NCBI GenBank assembly: GCA_964478165.1
Contig: CAYZGU010000010.1
Location: 1 to 64,000, forward strand
DNA from: CAYZGU01 sp964478165
GTDB lineage: Bacteria; Poribacteria; WGA-4E; JAJDTR01
Direction: 5' to 3'
DNA length: 64,000 nt
Below the pieces are notes generated by a model that did not search any database, had not been told where the DNA came from, and saw only the letters and a list, made by a program, of their open reading frames with translations. Below are positions 27,692 to 37,345 of this stretch, one piece after another. A program made the translations under genes and the position numbers. The first letter of the stretch is position 1. The number at the start of each line of letters is the position of its first letter.

Positions 27692-29203
27692 TTACGGATC
27701 AATATCCGTTGTTGCCCCGCCCGCGAGAACCAGCTGAATAATGTGATGCGTTTGTTGGTGTGAAAGACCAATCCGATCGCGGCGTACTTGGATTCCTTTA
27801 TCAAAGTTTTCCAGCCTTTCCGCGAATTCAGCTGAGAAACGCTTCACTTCAGCGGGTGACGTTCCGCCCAAACTCTGATTGTTTTGAAGCGCACGCTTGG
27901 CATCGAGAATTTTCTGAATCTGCGGAACAGTAAGATCGATACCTCTCCTCTTTAGGAGTTCTACCGTCTGTGTCCAATCAGCGAAAGTCTTGTCCCGTTC
28001 CACCAAATCCCCAACAACGCCCCCAACGATCTCGTGGCATTCACGAAATGGAATTCCACGCTCTTGAGCAAGGTAATTTGCCAATTCTGTTGCCGTTGCA
28101 AAATTAGCATTCACAAGTTCCTCCATCCTATCAGCGTTGAATTGCATTGTTTCAAGCAGACCCGGTAAGACACCCAAACAAGACTGAACTAAGTCAAACG
28201 CCTCCCACAGCGGCGGTTTATCCTCCTGGAGATCTCGGTTGTAACCGAGCGGAAGCCCCTTGAGATTAATCAAGAGATCCAACAGCTCACCATAAACGCG
28301 TCCACAACGCCCCCGTACCAGTTCCGCAATATCGGGGTTTTTCTTTTGGGGCATGATGGAACTACCCATTGAGTAAGCATCATCAAGGGTTGCGATCGCG
28401 AATTCATACGTCGTCCAGTACACAATCTCTTGTCCAAATCTTGAGAGATTCGTCATCAGCAAGGATAGGGAAAAGAGCGCTTCCGCGATGGAATCGCGAC
28501 TGCTTATGACGTCTAGGGCGTGTTCATGAACCGCATCAAATCCAAGCAGTTTGGTCGTAAGTTCGCGATTAATGGGAAAGGACGTGCCCGCGATAGCACA
28601 TGCGCCAAGCGGGTTCACATTGGCAAGCGCATAAGCAGCATCCAACCGTTTGAAATCCCGGAGAAACATGCTCACGTAGCCGGTCGCCCAGAAACCGAGA
28701 CTGATGGGCTGAGCGTGCTGAGTGTGTGTGTATCCTGGCATAACGGTGTTGGTGTGATCAGACGCGATCTGAAGAAATACCCGGCAGAGACGAGATAGCT
28801 TCATCTGCGTCTCCAGAATCTGCTCGCGGACGTACAGATGAGAGTCAACCAGAACCTGATCATTTCGCGAACGAGCTGTATGTAGTTTTCCACCGAACTC
28901 CGCACCGGCACCATCGATAAGATAGGATTCCACATTCATATGGACATCCTCTTTGTCAGGCTTAAGGACGAAACTACCGCGAAGGAAATCCTCTTCGGCA
29001 TTGCAGAGACAACTTAGAATTTGACGCAGATCTTCATCAGTGATTATCCCACAACGGGCAAGCATAATTGCATGAGCCTGACTCGCCCAAATGTCATAGC
29101 CAACCATGCGAGAATCAATATCGATGGATTGGGTAAAATCTTGAGTTTCAGTTGTGATTTCTGAACTGAATCGTCCACCCCAAAGTTTTGTAGATGACTG
29201 CAT
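27692..29203 (-). CDS. argH: Argininosuccinate lyase
   Basis: Last step of arginine synthesis: argininosuccinate to arginine plus fumarate. KLWGGRFS at the N-terminus, SRNDQV, TH TQHAQP-type motif, and the fumarase-superfamily signature with catalytic Ser (GSSIMPQKKNPD) are all present. From ATG 29203 the protein is 503 aa, slightly longer than the usual ~460-490; the extra length is mostly at the C-terminus. The frame extends 29 codons upstream, but the family N-terminus starts at MQSSTKLWGG. The ribosome site is weak (AGGAG 16 nt away), so one of two in-frame TTGs just upstream may be used. Confidence 0.95.
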   Translation of the reverse strand: MQSSTKLWGGRFSSEITTETQDFTQSIDIDSRMVGYDIWASQAHAIMLARCGIITDEDLRQILSCLCNAEEDFLRGSFVLKPDKEDVHMNVESYLIDGAGAEFGGKLHTARSRNDQVLVDSHLYVREQILETQMKLSRLCRVFLQIASDHTNTVMPGYTHTQHAQPISLGFWATGYVSMFLRDFKRLDAAYALANVNPLGACAIAGTSFPINRELTTKLLGFDAVHEHALDVISSRDSIAEALFSLSLLMTNLSRFGQEIVYWTTYEFAIATLDDAYSMGSSIMPQKKNPDIAELVRGRCGRVYGELLDLLINLKGLPLGYNRDLQEDKPPLWEAFDLVQSCLGVLPGLLETMQFNADRMEELVNANFATATELANYLAQERGIPFRECHEIVGGVVGDLVERDKTFADWTQTVELLKRRGIDLTVPQIQKILDAKRALQNNQSLGGTSPAEVKRFSAEFAERLENFDKGIQVRRDRIGLSHQQTHHIIQLVLAGGATTDIDP

Positions 29204-30101
29204 GGGCAAGATCAAGGAACTCCTGTTTAATCGATAATTCGTGAACACAACGTGGAACGTATTATAGCACGAGGGATTGTAACTTAGCAAGTTGACGAAA
29301 GGGAATCTCCGGCACTATTAGCGTAGTCAGTGCGGAAAAGGTCTTGAAGGAAGACTTCATTAGCCTGAAGCAGCGATAAACCCTTTGTTGGCGGTGGAAA
29401 TCTTGAACCACCGCTCATACCACGTCAGATTGAAGCCATTCGCAGGAACATTGCTAACTTGCTTTTGTGCTCGCAGCAAGAACCCATATAGCACGGTCAG
29501 AGAAATCCATTGGAAACTGGGAATTGTTTAGAAACACCGATTCGGAGTCGGATCGCCTACGACTCTGTACATCCAGATCTAAAAATTTCCCGCGCATGAG
29601 TTAGTTTGATCGTCACTATCGCACGATATGCCAACCAATTTACACAAACGGGTAAACATCTTCGTCAAGGACGACGACGCTCATCGACTTCGAGTGCCAT
29701 CGGCAATCTCTGTCGTCAGTCGACCTCCCAATGCCCTGGCCCATCAACGTCCTCGATCTCACTTACGTCCTCTTGGATTCGATTGGCAATTGCTTAGACC
29801 ACACGTGCACATTCCCTCTGAACAAATTTAAAAATCGGAGAGAACAGCATTTCGGCGTTCCTAGCCAACAAGACTGGGATACGCTAAAATCAGTCTTGTC
29901 CTGAAAAAACAAACCGGAACCCACTCACACACCACTTCTATCTTCGGCTTCGTGAGAAACATTCCCTATGTAGCAAAAACTTAGTGTCGCCGAGGGACAA
30001 GGGTTGAACCACTGATGCTAGGTTCCCTTTTTGCTCACATGAACAAGGAGAGAAACCCGCATGATATCGCGCCTCCACCATGTAGGAGTAGATTCAAATC
30101 G
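29204..30101. other. Gap without recognisable gene
   Basis: About 0.9 kb between argH and the CYTH gene. Frames on both strands are short and stop-rich; none shows a family motif or ribosome site. I see no tRNA-like cloverleaf. Confidence 0.45.
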
Positions 30102-30650
30102 TCACAGATCACGATCTTGTGCCCGTCTCCTTAGCACAAGATCGCTATATGAAACGGGAATACGGTCTGATTCCGAAATCTGGAGGGCATTCTTTACACA
30201 TCGGTGTTCGCTTCGCGCCTCGCTCTTGCTCTGATCCTGAATCACCGTTTCCAGCTCGACAAACTCACCGAGATCTGCAATCGTATCCAAGTGAACCCGC
30301 GTGTCCCCATAAATCCATAACTCACGTTTCTTCTCCACAACCACCTTGACACCGAGCGCCTCTGACATCATTCCCTTGAAAGTTTCGGGACCAGGAATAG
30401 AACTCAGTTGATAATTGCTATAGCAAGCTTCTGCCAAATCAGGACGTTCATAGTAGACAAGCGTTGCTTCACCGTTTTCAATTTCGCGAAGTTTTAGCCT
30501 ACCATTAGCGGCATTGAAGTAGGTATCGACTTGATGCATCGTTCGTGAATAACACGCCCCGAGAGTCATCAGACATTCGCGCAGGAAATCAAGGGAATCT
30601 GTGTTCGCCTTAAGTTCCAAATTTTGACGCGGTAGTTCCGGTATTTTCAC
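30102..30650 (-). CDS. CYTH-domain protein (class IV adenylate cyclase / triphosphatase-like)
   Basis: A 182-aa triphosphate-tunnel enzyme. The N-terminal motif reads NLELKA (family ExExK with the first Glu as Asn), followed by QVDTYF, GRLKLRE, LVYYERPD, VVEKKRELW and RVHLDTIADLGEFVELE, in the standard order of alternating charged strands. Members are class IV adenylate cyclases, thiamine triphosphatases or polyphosphatases; the sequence does not decide among them. The GTG at 30650 is preferred (GGGGGG just upstream) over the TTG at 30662. Confidence 0.85.
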   Translation of the reverse strand: MKIPELPRQNLELKANTDSLDFLRECLMTLGACYSRTMHQVDTYFNAANGRLKLREIENGEATLVYYERPDLAEACYSNYQLSSIPGPETFKGMMSEALGVKVVVEKKRELWIYGDTRVHLDTIADLGEFVELETVIQDQSKSEARSEHRCVKNALQISESDRIPVSYSDLVLRRRAQDRDL

Positions 30651-30694
30651 GTTGCCCCCCAAATTTGCAATTCAGTCAGAACCTTCCTCCAAAC

Positions 30695-30742
30695 AACAGG
30701 AAATCACGTGAGCAAGAAGTGCAATCATGATTTCCTACTGTT
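30695..30742 (-). terminator. Hairpin between the UxaA-like gene and the CYTH gene
   Basis: AACAGGAAATCA (30695-30706) pairs with 30728-30742, leaving a 3-nt bulge. It lies 56 bp downstream of the UxaA-like stop on the minus strand and could end or stabilise that transcript. No long U-tract, so the call is weak. Confidence 0.3.
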
Positions 30743-30797
30743 CCACAATAGAAAGGTCGACTTGCGCGGTCTATAATAGCATGCGATCCCGGAATTC

Positions 30798-33509
30798 CTA
30801 CATCGAAAGCCCCAACAACCCGCGGGTAAATTGGAAATCTACGTTGCCTTTCGCAAAGAGCTTCGGGATATACTGGCGCGACGCAACCTGAAGAACCATA
30901 TCAAGCATTTGAACAGAGAAGGATTCTGGGACCCAATTCTCCTCCGGGATTAGGTCCATGTCTTGTTGGTAAATAGATTGTGTCATCTCGTCACTCGTTA
31001 CTTGGATAAGAGGAATCATCCGGTGTGACTGGATTGGATGACCAACAACATGCGCAAGTATCATGTCCACGCCTGTTGCGCCCATCCCTGTGAATGTCTC
31101 AACCACATGATCCGTGGGCGTTTCCATGATGTGGAATCCCTTCTCAGCAACCGTTTGACCGTAGGCGAGAGTGCTTTCCGGTTCGCAGTCAGCTAATACA
31201 TTTTCCAAAAAATCAGGCGAGTTCAAAACCGTAGCGTTTGCCGGAACAACGACGGTACCGCCTGCCCCAGCGAAGACACGAGCTAATTCCGCGAGAGTCT
31301 GTGCCACTCCCACTTGAACTTTTCCAACAGACGTTAATCCAAGCCGCAAATGCCCTAGACCTACATCTGCATGTCGAGGAATAGACATGTCCGCCAAAGC
31401 ATTCTCAAACCAAGCCTCCACCTTCTGTGTGACCGCTACAATTCCACCATCTAACTGTATACTTGCCTGGCCGAACTTACTGCTCCCAATCCCACGCTTT
31501 TCAAGCGCATGCGCCATGTGGTCATTGTGCGTCTTCTCGCAGCCATGTTCCAGCAAGAGCCCGAGTGCAACGGTTGGATGAGTCAGATGTCCGATCAATG
31601 TTCGGATGTAAATCTCTTCGGACTGCCCACTCGAGGCACCGCAACCCTCCGTATGTGCTAGCGCAACGTAACGCGAGATTCCCTTTTCAGCCCCTAATTT
31701 ACTTTGGGTCAAGCCATTGGCAATCATCTGCGCAATTTGTCCAGAGCATAAACTCGTTGGAAGAATCAAGCCAATCTGGGCACTACAGTAGCGGGTGCCG
31801 TTTTGAATTGCGGAGAAGGTTGGACTTTGACGTGATTGACTGACTTTCACAGGAATGGGAGACCCATTTCGCATCTCAGAAGCTGCGACAACCGATTCCA
31901 AGTCAACATGACCGGATTGTTTCCAATCTCTCCAGATCGAGACCTGAGAGTGACCTGCTTTTTCGCCAACAGAACTTTCGCCAGAAGCAACACCTACCAT
32001 CAAGTCAAAGGTCCGCACGCCCAACTCATCCATCGACATACCATCAAGATACGAACCAGCGTTGACATCCATGTCCCTTTCCAACATGAGATGTCGTTCG
32101 CTAGTTGTCACAATCTTTATCGTCGGCACAAAGGGGAAATTGGTAATTGAACCGTTGCCGGTTACGAAAAAAATCATGTTCGCTCCCGACGCCACCTGCC
32201 CAGCAATGCTTTCCAGGTCATTTCCTGGACTATCCATAAAATAATAACCAGGCTTCGACATCTTTTCACCATAATCGATTACATAATCCAGACGCACATC
32301 TGGATGTCGTTTCATAGCCGCGCCAATCGATTTTATCGTGATGTTATACAACCCCCGCAAGTTATTACCCCCACTAGGATTCCCTTCGACGGAATGTCCG
32401 TGCCAACTCGCACGTTCTTTGAAACGTTCGATTGTATCAAGGAATTTTCTGGCTGTCCTAAGATCTTTGACATTTTCGAGAAGATAGTGTTCCGCCCCGA
32501 TTAATTCGTCCGTTTCTGCAAGGTTGGCTATTCCACCATAGCGTATGACTTCTTTGGCAACATGAGCAGCAAGCGGGTTGCCAGATACCCCAGAAAACGC
32601 GTCCGAGCCACCGCATTGAAGTGCAATCTTGATGTTGGCAATCGATTGTAGGGTTCGTTTAGCCCTGTTGACCGGACTGAGCCAACGGTTTACGATAGCC
32701 AGACCGTTGTCCAAGCTGACGTCAAATCCACCCCGTATGCTTAGAAAATCACAAGGGACTTCATGAAGCGGATAATCGTGTTCAACCATGTAGTCCTGAA
32801 GCATCTCGTTCGTCAGGACTTCCGAGCCATAGTCCACAGTTAGGATCGCGCCAATATTCGGATGAACGGTAAAACCGGCGAGCGTTCGAAGCAACATGTC
32901 GATATTGTTAGGTGTTCTACCTTCCCCGGCTTCAGTGTGGGTAATAGCGACAACACCATCGATGTTCTGGTAACTGGCAACGATCGGCTCCAGCCGGCTA
33001 ACCAGCGCCTTGGCATAGCTCGATGTCTGAGACGTCGTACCCATAACCACGATGTAGTTCCGCGTACCAATCCCACGGCCGCCCTCCCGCTCATAGCCGT
33101 GGAAAAACTTATCACAATTGTGTGATGGCAGTGAAGCTCCCTCCCTAAATTTTGCATCATCAAGCAGGTAGGGTGTGATCTTATCCCTGAAATTAGGCTG
33201 CGACGGCAATTCAAAGTTGAGATTTCTGAGAGATAATGAGTCGATCATTTTCTGGTTGCACACATATTCCCCACGTGCAATCAACGCCATCGCAAAGCCG
33301 AAGGGTAATCCCCAAGAAAGCAATGATTCGCCTTCGGTAATAGTGCGAATAGCAAAACGGTGCCCCTCAAGAATCGAATGCGACAGCGCAAATCGCTCCC
33401 CATCAAAATAGATTTCTGTATTTGCGTCCAGATTTCTTGTGACAATGGCCACATTATCACCCGGTGCTGGTAACCGTGCAACCTCATCAAACCTGTATCG
33501 TTTTTGCAT
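30798..33509 (-). CDS. Double-length UxaA/GarD-family dehydratase (tandem UxaA modules)
   Basis: A 903-aa protein; altronate and galactarate dehydratases are about 500 aa. Residues ~10-90 look like the N-terminal SAF-type domain, ~143-530 are a full UxaA module (GIGTRNYI, later QCGGSDAF at 299-303 and PTIKI), and ~573-850 repeat the module. The copies are complementary. Copy 1 keeps the CGGSD motif but has lost three conserved Cys (positions 162, 195 and 229 are Thr, Gly and Ser). Copy 2 keeps all three (Cys588 in TSLCS, Cys623 in HTEGCG, Cys657 in EHGCE) but has LTSVGK where CGGSD should be. The active site may therefore be built from both halves. Expected chemistry is Fe-dependent dehydration of an acid sugar; the real substrate is unknown. 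An O-methyltransferase gene lies 91 bp upstream. Confidence 0.85.
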   Translation of the reverse strand: MQKRYRFDEVARLPAPGDNVAIVTRNLDANTEIYFDGERFALSHSILEGHRFAIRTITEGESLLSWGLPFGFAMALIARGEYVCNQKMIDSLSLRNLNFELPSQPNFRDKITPYLLDDAKFREGASLPSHNCDKFFHGYEREGGRGIGTRNYIVVMGTTSQTSSYAKALVSRLEPIVASYQNIDGVVAITHTEAGEGRTPNNIDMLLRTLAGFTVHPNIGAILTVDYGSEVLTNEMLQDYMVEHDYPLHEVPCDFLSIRGGFDVSLDNGLAIVNRWLSPVNRAKRTLQSIANIKIALQCGGSDAFSGVSGNPLAAHVAKEVIRYGGIANLAETDELIGAEHYLLENVKDLRTARKFLDTIERFKERASWHGHSVEGNPSGGNNLRGLYNITIKSIGAAMKRHPDVRLDYVIDYGEKMSKPGYYFMDSPGNDLESIAGQVASGANMIFFVTGNGSITNFPFVPTIKIVTTSERHLMLERDMDVNAGSYLDGMSMDELGVRTFDLMVGVASGESSVGEKAGHSQVSIWRDWKQSGHVDLESVVAASEMRNGSPIPVKVSQSRQSPTFSAIQNGTRYCSAQIGLILPTSLCSGQIAQMIANGLTQSKLGAEKGISRYVALAHTEGCGASSGQSEEIYIRTLIGHLTHPTVALGLLLEHGCEKTHNDHMAHALEKRGIGSSKFGQASIQLDGGIVAVTQKVEAWFENALADMSIPRHADVGLGHLRLGLTSVGKVQVGVAQTLAELARVFAGAGGTVVVPANATVLNSPDFLENVLADCEPESTLAYGQTVAEKGFHIMETPTDHVVETFTGMGATGVDMILAHVVGHPIQSHRMIPLIQVTSDEMTQSIYQQDMDLIPEENWVPESFSVQMLDMVLQVASRQYIPKLFAKGNVDFQFTRGLLGLSM

Positions 33510-33600
33510 GTTTATGTTTTCCGATTCAACTCAGGGGTAATTACTTCTTAATCTTTCTTCCGATCAATAATTTCGACTTATTGCTGTTGGCAACCGTCCT

Positions 33601-34182
33601 TCACTGATGTGAGCGATAGATCGTAACCTCCATGGCATCGCGCTTAACCCAGGGAAGATCTGTATCAAACCAATAAATTTGGCTGTCGTAACGAGAACGA
33701 ACATACTTAAGATAATCCGCCATGCCCTTTGCACCAATGCCCACATTATCCGCAACGATCGTTGCTCCATACGTGATGCAATGTTCAATCGCCTGAAAAC
33801 AGGGGAAATAATTACTGAAATTATTGTCCAGAAAAAGGAATTCCACCGGTTCATGAATGGTACGCAGTACCTCGACAGCGTCACCAACGCGTGAGTCAAC
33901 AAGTTGGTTGAACCCAGCGCGTCCAAAATGTCCTTGTGCTTCACAAGAACGATCTGCCTCCATCTCAATCGTTATTAACCTGCTCTTATCAATGCCGCAA
34001 ATCGCCTGAAGTAGGAACAATCCCGAATACCCAATTGCCGTCCCACATTCAACAACCAGAGCTGGGCGCGCCTTCTCAACAAGCGTCGCAAGGAATTCGG
34101 CCTTCTCGCGACCTAACATTGGGATGCATTCTTCTCGACACCTTTTGTCCACCGTTCGCAATACTTGATCGAATGTTGTCAT
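33601..34182 (-). CDS. SAM-dependent O-methyltransferase, catechol-OMT-like
   Basis: A 193-aa class I methyltransferase. The SAM-binding motif VVECGTAIGYSG, an acidic second strand (ITIEMEAD) and metal-ligand-like Asp in FLFLDNN and Asp-Asn in VADNVG match family 3 cation-dependent O-methyltransferases. ATG 34182 is chosen over 34230 because AAGGA is 8 nt upstream. It lies directly upstream of the tandem UxaA gene and is likely co-transcribed with it. Acceptor unknown. Confidence 0.83.
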   Translation of the reverse strand: MTTFDQVLRTVDKRCREECIPMLGREKAEFLATLVEKARPALVVECGTAIGYSGLFLLQAICGIDKSRLITIEMEADRSCEAQGHFGRAGFNQLVDSRVGDAVEVLRTIHEPVEFLFLDNNFSNYFPCFQAIEHCITYGATIVADNVGIGAKGMADYLKYVRSRYDSQIYWFDTDLPWVKRDAMEVTIYRSHQ

Positions 34183-34606
34183 GTAGGATTTCCTTACTTC
34201 GTGGAGATCCGCAACAGCTCTAGAACCCACCCAGCCTCATATCAGATGCCCCAATTCCCATGTGATAGGCCTCTTTACTCCTTCTAGGCCCGTAGATTGA
34301 GGTCAAATGCAATATCTAAATAGACTTTTAAGCACCAAGGGGTCAGCGGACCAAAGAAAATACTGCGCTGTTAGATCATACACAATTTGAGGCCAATAGA
34401 CTTAATCATGATTTTTCTTGACGAAGAAGGCAGCGACCAATTGAATTCTCGTACGGAAGTATCCTTAAGCCAAACGGTAATTCCCTCCATTAAATTCTTC
34501 GGGCATAGAACTTCGAGAACATCCTCTCTGTATTCGAATCATTCGACCGGAGGACCCATCTAGTTGCCTGAAATTTGACCGTGAGGATACCGAACCTAGC
34601 AGTGAG
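34183..34606. other. Gap without recognisable gene
   Basis: About 0.42 kb between the methyltransferase start and the caspase-like gene stop. It is AT-rich next to the methyltransferase and probably carries that transcript's promoter. No motif-bearing frame is seen. Confidence 0.45.
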
Positions 34607-36586
34607 TCAACGGATTTCAGCGATTAATTCGCTAGTCACCCATTTCGCGGACGGAAGATACGTGTTGCATTCGAGATCTCTATTAGTCTCTCCAAAGCCG
34701 AAAGCTTTACCGAGGTTCTTGGTCAATCTATTCAGTTCAACCTTTCCTCCCACTGGCAGAAAAACCTCTTTCGTGCGATTTAGATCGAATTCAGGGATTG
34801 ATGCCGGCACCGTTGTTGCGATGACTTTCAGTAATTGTTTTCCCCGAGGTGCTTGGGCTCGAATAATAAAATCCATGCTGGGAGATGGAATCGTATAGAT
34901 GTTACCCGCGCCGATCTTGTTGCTTGGATGATACCTGTTCGGAAAAAGCATCGTGATTTCGCCTTTCGTATCAACACTAAGCAACGTCATATAGCACTGC
35001 TGCTCAGCTCTAAACTTAAAGACAGCGACATCCCCCATGCGATAAACCGGACGTTCTCCTTTAGAACGCCCGGTTTCATCTTCCATCCAGAGTTGAATCT
35101 TGAAAGGTGGGTTAGGATTATTTAGGCGCATCAACTTCTTGACAACAAGCGCATTCTCTAGCTGCGGTCGAACCCCATCTACCAATCTACTGACATCTAG
35201 AGCAATAATTTCGTCAAATTGGATTCCATCATCAGACGTGAGTCGACCGCTGAACTGATTACTTCCCTCACAAATTTCCAGGACAGCGTCTGCATATCTA
35301 CCGTACGTAACGATCTCTAGCTCTGTTATCTGTGCAAGCGCCATTTTCAGTCTAGATTCGTGGCCTGCATCGACACTTCCCCGAACCTGAAGGAACAACT
35401 TGTCCGGCGGGTAAGAGCGACTCGATTCCACGGCGCGGCACATTGGGATAATTGTCATTCCCGTTTTCAAAATCCGTCCAACTGCACAATCTTGACTTAC
35501 CGAGGTCACACGCACCAGCGCCATCGGATTACCCGTAAAACTAACTTCTGTCGGCGAATACACGTCGTACACCGATTGCTCGGTGACGCCATGGAGTGCT
35601 CCTTTGTTTATTTTGACATCTTTCCCATCAACACTTGTCACCAAAACATAAGGCTTGGCAGCACCGACAACTAATGGCGAAACCGTGCCATCAGCATTCT
35701 GCGTCCCAAAAATCGGGCGATTAAGATTACCTTCGAACTGAGGCGTCTGATGCGACCGACGTCTCACGGCCTTTGAAACTTCTAGAACTATGTCCGCATA
35801 CGGCGTATCAGTACTTGCCTGACGGAGGAAATCGACCAGATTCTTGGTCAATACTCCCGCAAAAAATGGTGGCCCTCCAGGAGTCGGCCACATCGCATCA
35901 AGCGATACTTCCTCTGCGCTGCTTCCGGAAATGAACACATGATTTGTATTTGTATGTTCAACCGCAGTGGAATCTCGGCGGTGTGATAGTGGAGGGGATT
36001 GAGATTTGAGGACAAGATCCCTGCTAACCATCTTCGGAAGCGTTAATCCTGCCTCCACCAAAGCTTTGGTAGCAGTGCCGGAATTACAACTATCTAGAAT
36101 AACGGTGACATTGTCCGTTGGAATGAGGTCCAAGAGCGTTCCCAATTCATCGTCGAGTATCGCGTTGAGAAATCGCTCTCGATTCGGAGACGGGGTGAGG
36201 TCCACTGGACAAAGCACCTCATCCCAACCATCAGGTTCATCACCACTTTCATCGACCACACGACTCCCGTGCCCACTGAAATAAAACACAACCGCATCCC
36301 GTGATGTAGGCTTAGCAATTAACCACTCATTGAAAGCGTCTATGATTCCATGATGCGTTGCCTCCCCATCCAGAAGAACCTTAATATCGTCGGGGGTAAA
36401 ACCAAACCTATCAATCAGAACGTTGGACATTAGCTCTACATCTGTCCTACATCCACGTAAGTCACGAATGAAAGGGCTATTGTAATCATTGATTCCAACA
36501 AGCAAAGCCCAACGTTTCGCGTCTGCACTCAATTGCGAACAGCAAATAAGAACAAAAACTCCCAAGATAAGGTTTGTTGCACGCAT
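34607..36586 (-). CDS. Secreted caspase-like peptidase (C14 family) with DUF4384-like domain
   Basis: A 659-aa protein. Residues 1-23 form a signal peptide (hydrophobic LILGVFVLICC, then SADA). The caspase/metacaspase fold follows: RWALLVGINDY, catalytic His106 in YFSGHGS and catalytic Cys167 in ILDSCNSG. The middle ~300 residues are unassigned. A C-terminal region at about 510-600 (GDVAVFKFRAEQQCYMTLL, LFPNRYHP) resembles DUF4384, which often accompanies bacterial caspases. AGGT lies 8 nt before the ATG. With a signal peptide it should act in the periplasm or outside. The presence of both catalytic residues suggests an active Arg/Lys-type protease. No neighbouring partner is evident. Confidence 0.88.
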   Translation of the reverse strand: MRATNLILGVFVLICCSQLSADAKRWALLVGINDYNSPFIRDLRGCRTDVELMSNVLIDRFGFTPDDIKVLLDGEATHHGIIDAFNEWLIAKPTSRDAVVFYFSGHGSRVVDESGDEPDGWDEVLCPVDLTPSPNRERFLNAILDDELGTLLDLIPTDNVTVILDSCNSGTATKALVEAGLTLPKMVSRDLVLKSQSPPLSHRRDSTAVEHTNTNHVFISGSSAEEVSLDAMWPTPGGPPFFAGVLTKNLVDFLRQASTDTPYADIVLEVSKAVRRRSHQTPQFEGNLNRPIFGTQNADGTVSPLVVGAAKPYVLVTSVDGKDVKINKGALHGVTEQSVYDVYSPTEVSFTGNPMALVRVTSVSQDCAVGRILKTGMTIIPMCRAVESSRSYPPDKLFLQVRGSVDAGHESRLKMALAQITELEIVTYGRYADAVLEICEGSNQFSGRLTSDDGIQFDEIIALDVSRLVDGVRPQLENALVVKKLMRLNNPNPPFKIQLWMEDETGRSKGERPVYRMGDVAVFKFRAEQQCYMTLLSVDTKGEITMLFPNRYHPSNKIGAGNIYTIPSPSMDFIIRAQAPRGKQLLKVIATTVPASIPEFDLNRTKEVFLPVGGKVELNRLTKNLGKAFGFGETNRDLECNTYLPSAKWVTSELIAEIR

Positions 36587-37027
36587 TCTTCACTACCTGC
36601 ATGGATTTTCAGTGGTAAATGGATTATGATACTCTGACGTGATGCTAACATTTTTCCATCGCATAGTCAATTGAATTCGCGACACTTTGAGGGGCCCATC
36701 ATCCCATAGGTGCGCAAAGCATTTACTATAAACCAGAAAGGCTTACCGAAACTGTGAGAGCCATATTAAGCCGAATTTCACTATAGACGCGCCACCCAGG
36801 ATGAAAACTCCCGAACCTATATAATTCTTATGTCAAACGCATGCCATAGCACTAGGTTAGGAATTACATGTTCTTTGGTAAGGAGATTTACCAACACGCT
36901 TTTCGGTTTTCCCAAACCCAAGCTTCTGCATAAAACGAAAGAGGATGTTTGCAATGTAATTAAGCTGTTTTGGCTGGAAATCTGAGCATGAAATATGGTA
37001 TAATTTGAGACTAGATAGGATAATAAA
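36587..37027. other. Divergent intergenic region
   Basis: About 0.44 kb between the minus-strand caspase-like gene and the plus-strand TPR gene. It is AT-rich and holds an extended -10 promoter for the TPR gene at 36996-37004; the caspase-gene promoter should be in the left part (TATGATACTC near 36625 on the plus strand is not conclusive). No gene is seen. Confidence 0.5.
36996..37004 (+). promoter_or_regulatory. Extended -10 promoter of the TPR gene
   Basis: TGGTATAAT is a perfect extended -10 (TGnTATAAT) located 24 bp before the ATG at 37028. A good -35 at 16-18 bp spacing is not present (TTGGCT is 23 bp away), which is acceptable for extended -10 promoters. AGGA lies 7 nt before the ATG. 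Confidence 0.6.
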
Positions 37028-37345
37028 ATGCCAACAGTCGAAGAGCTGTACGATCACGCCTTAAACCATTTTGCGAACAACAAACTGGACGATGCTGTGG
37101 TTGCGTTTAACGAATTAATTGCGCAATATCCCAACCACATCGATGGACATATCGGTCTCGGACATACCTACGAACGTATGGGGAGATATGATGAGGCAAT
37201 CCAAGCTATAGAAGGCGCGATTGCAATCAATCCGAACGATCCGCTTGTATTCACTAGTCTGTCCGTATGTTATCAACGTAAAGGGATGATTACCGAAGCA
37301 GAGGACGCAATGGCAAAGTCACAAGCACTACAAATGCAAAGCTAA
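37028..37345 (+). CDS. Small TPR-repeat protein
   Basis: A 105-aa soluble protein made of about three tetratricopeptide repeats: ALNHFANNKLDDAVVAFNEL, GLGHTYERMGRYDEAIQAIE and SLSVCYQRKGMITEAEDAM. TPRs are protein-interaction scaffolds; no catalytic part is present. It is the only plus-strand gene in the first 48 kb and has its own promoter. Its stop overlaps the 3' end of the copper ATPase gene by 4 bp, tail to tail. Confidence 0.88.
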   Translation: MPTVEELYDHALNHFANNKLDDAVVAFNELIAQYPNHIDGHIGLGHTYERMGRYDEAIQAIEGAIAINPNDPLVFTSLSVCYQRKGMITEAEDAMAKSQALQMQS

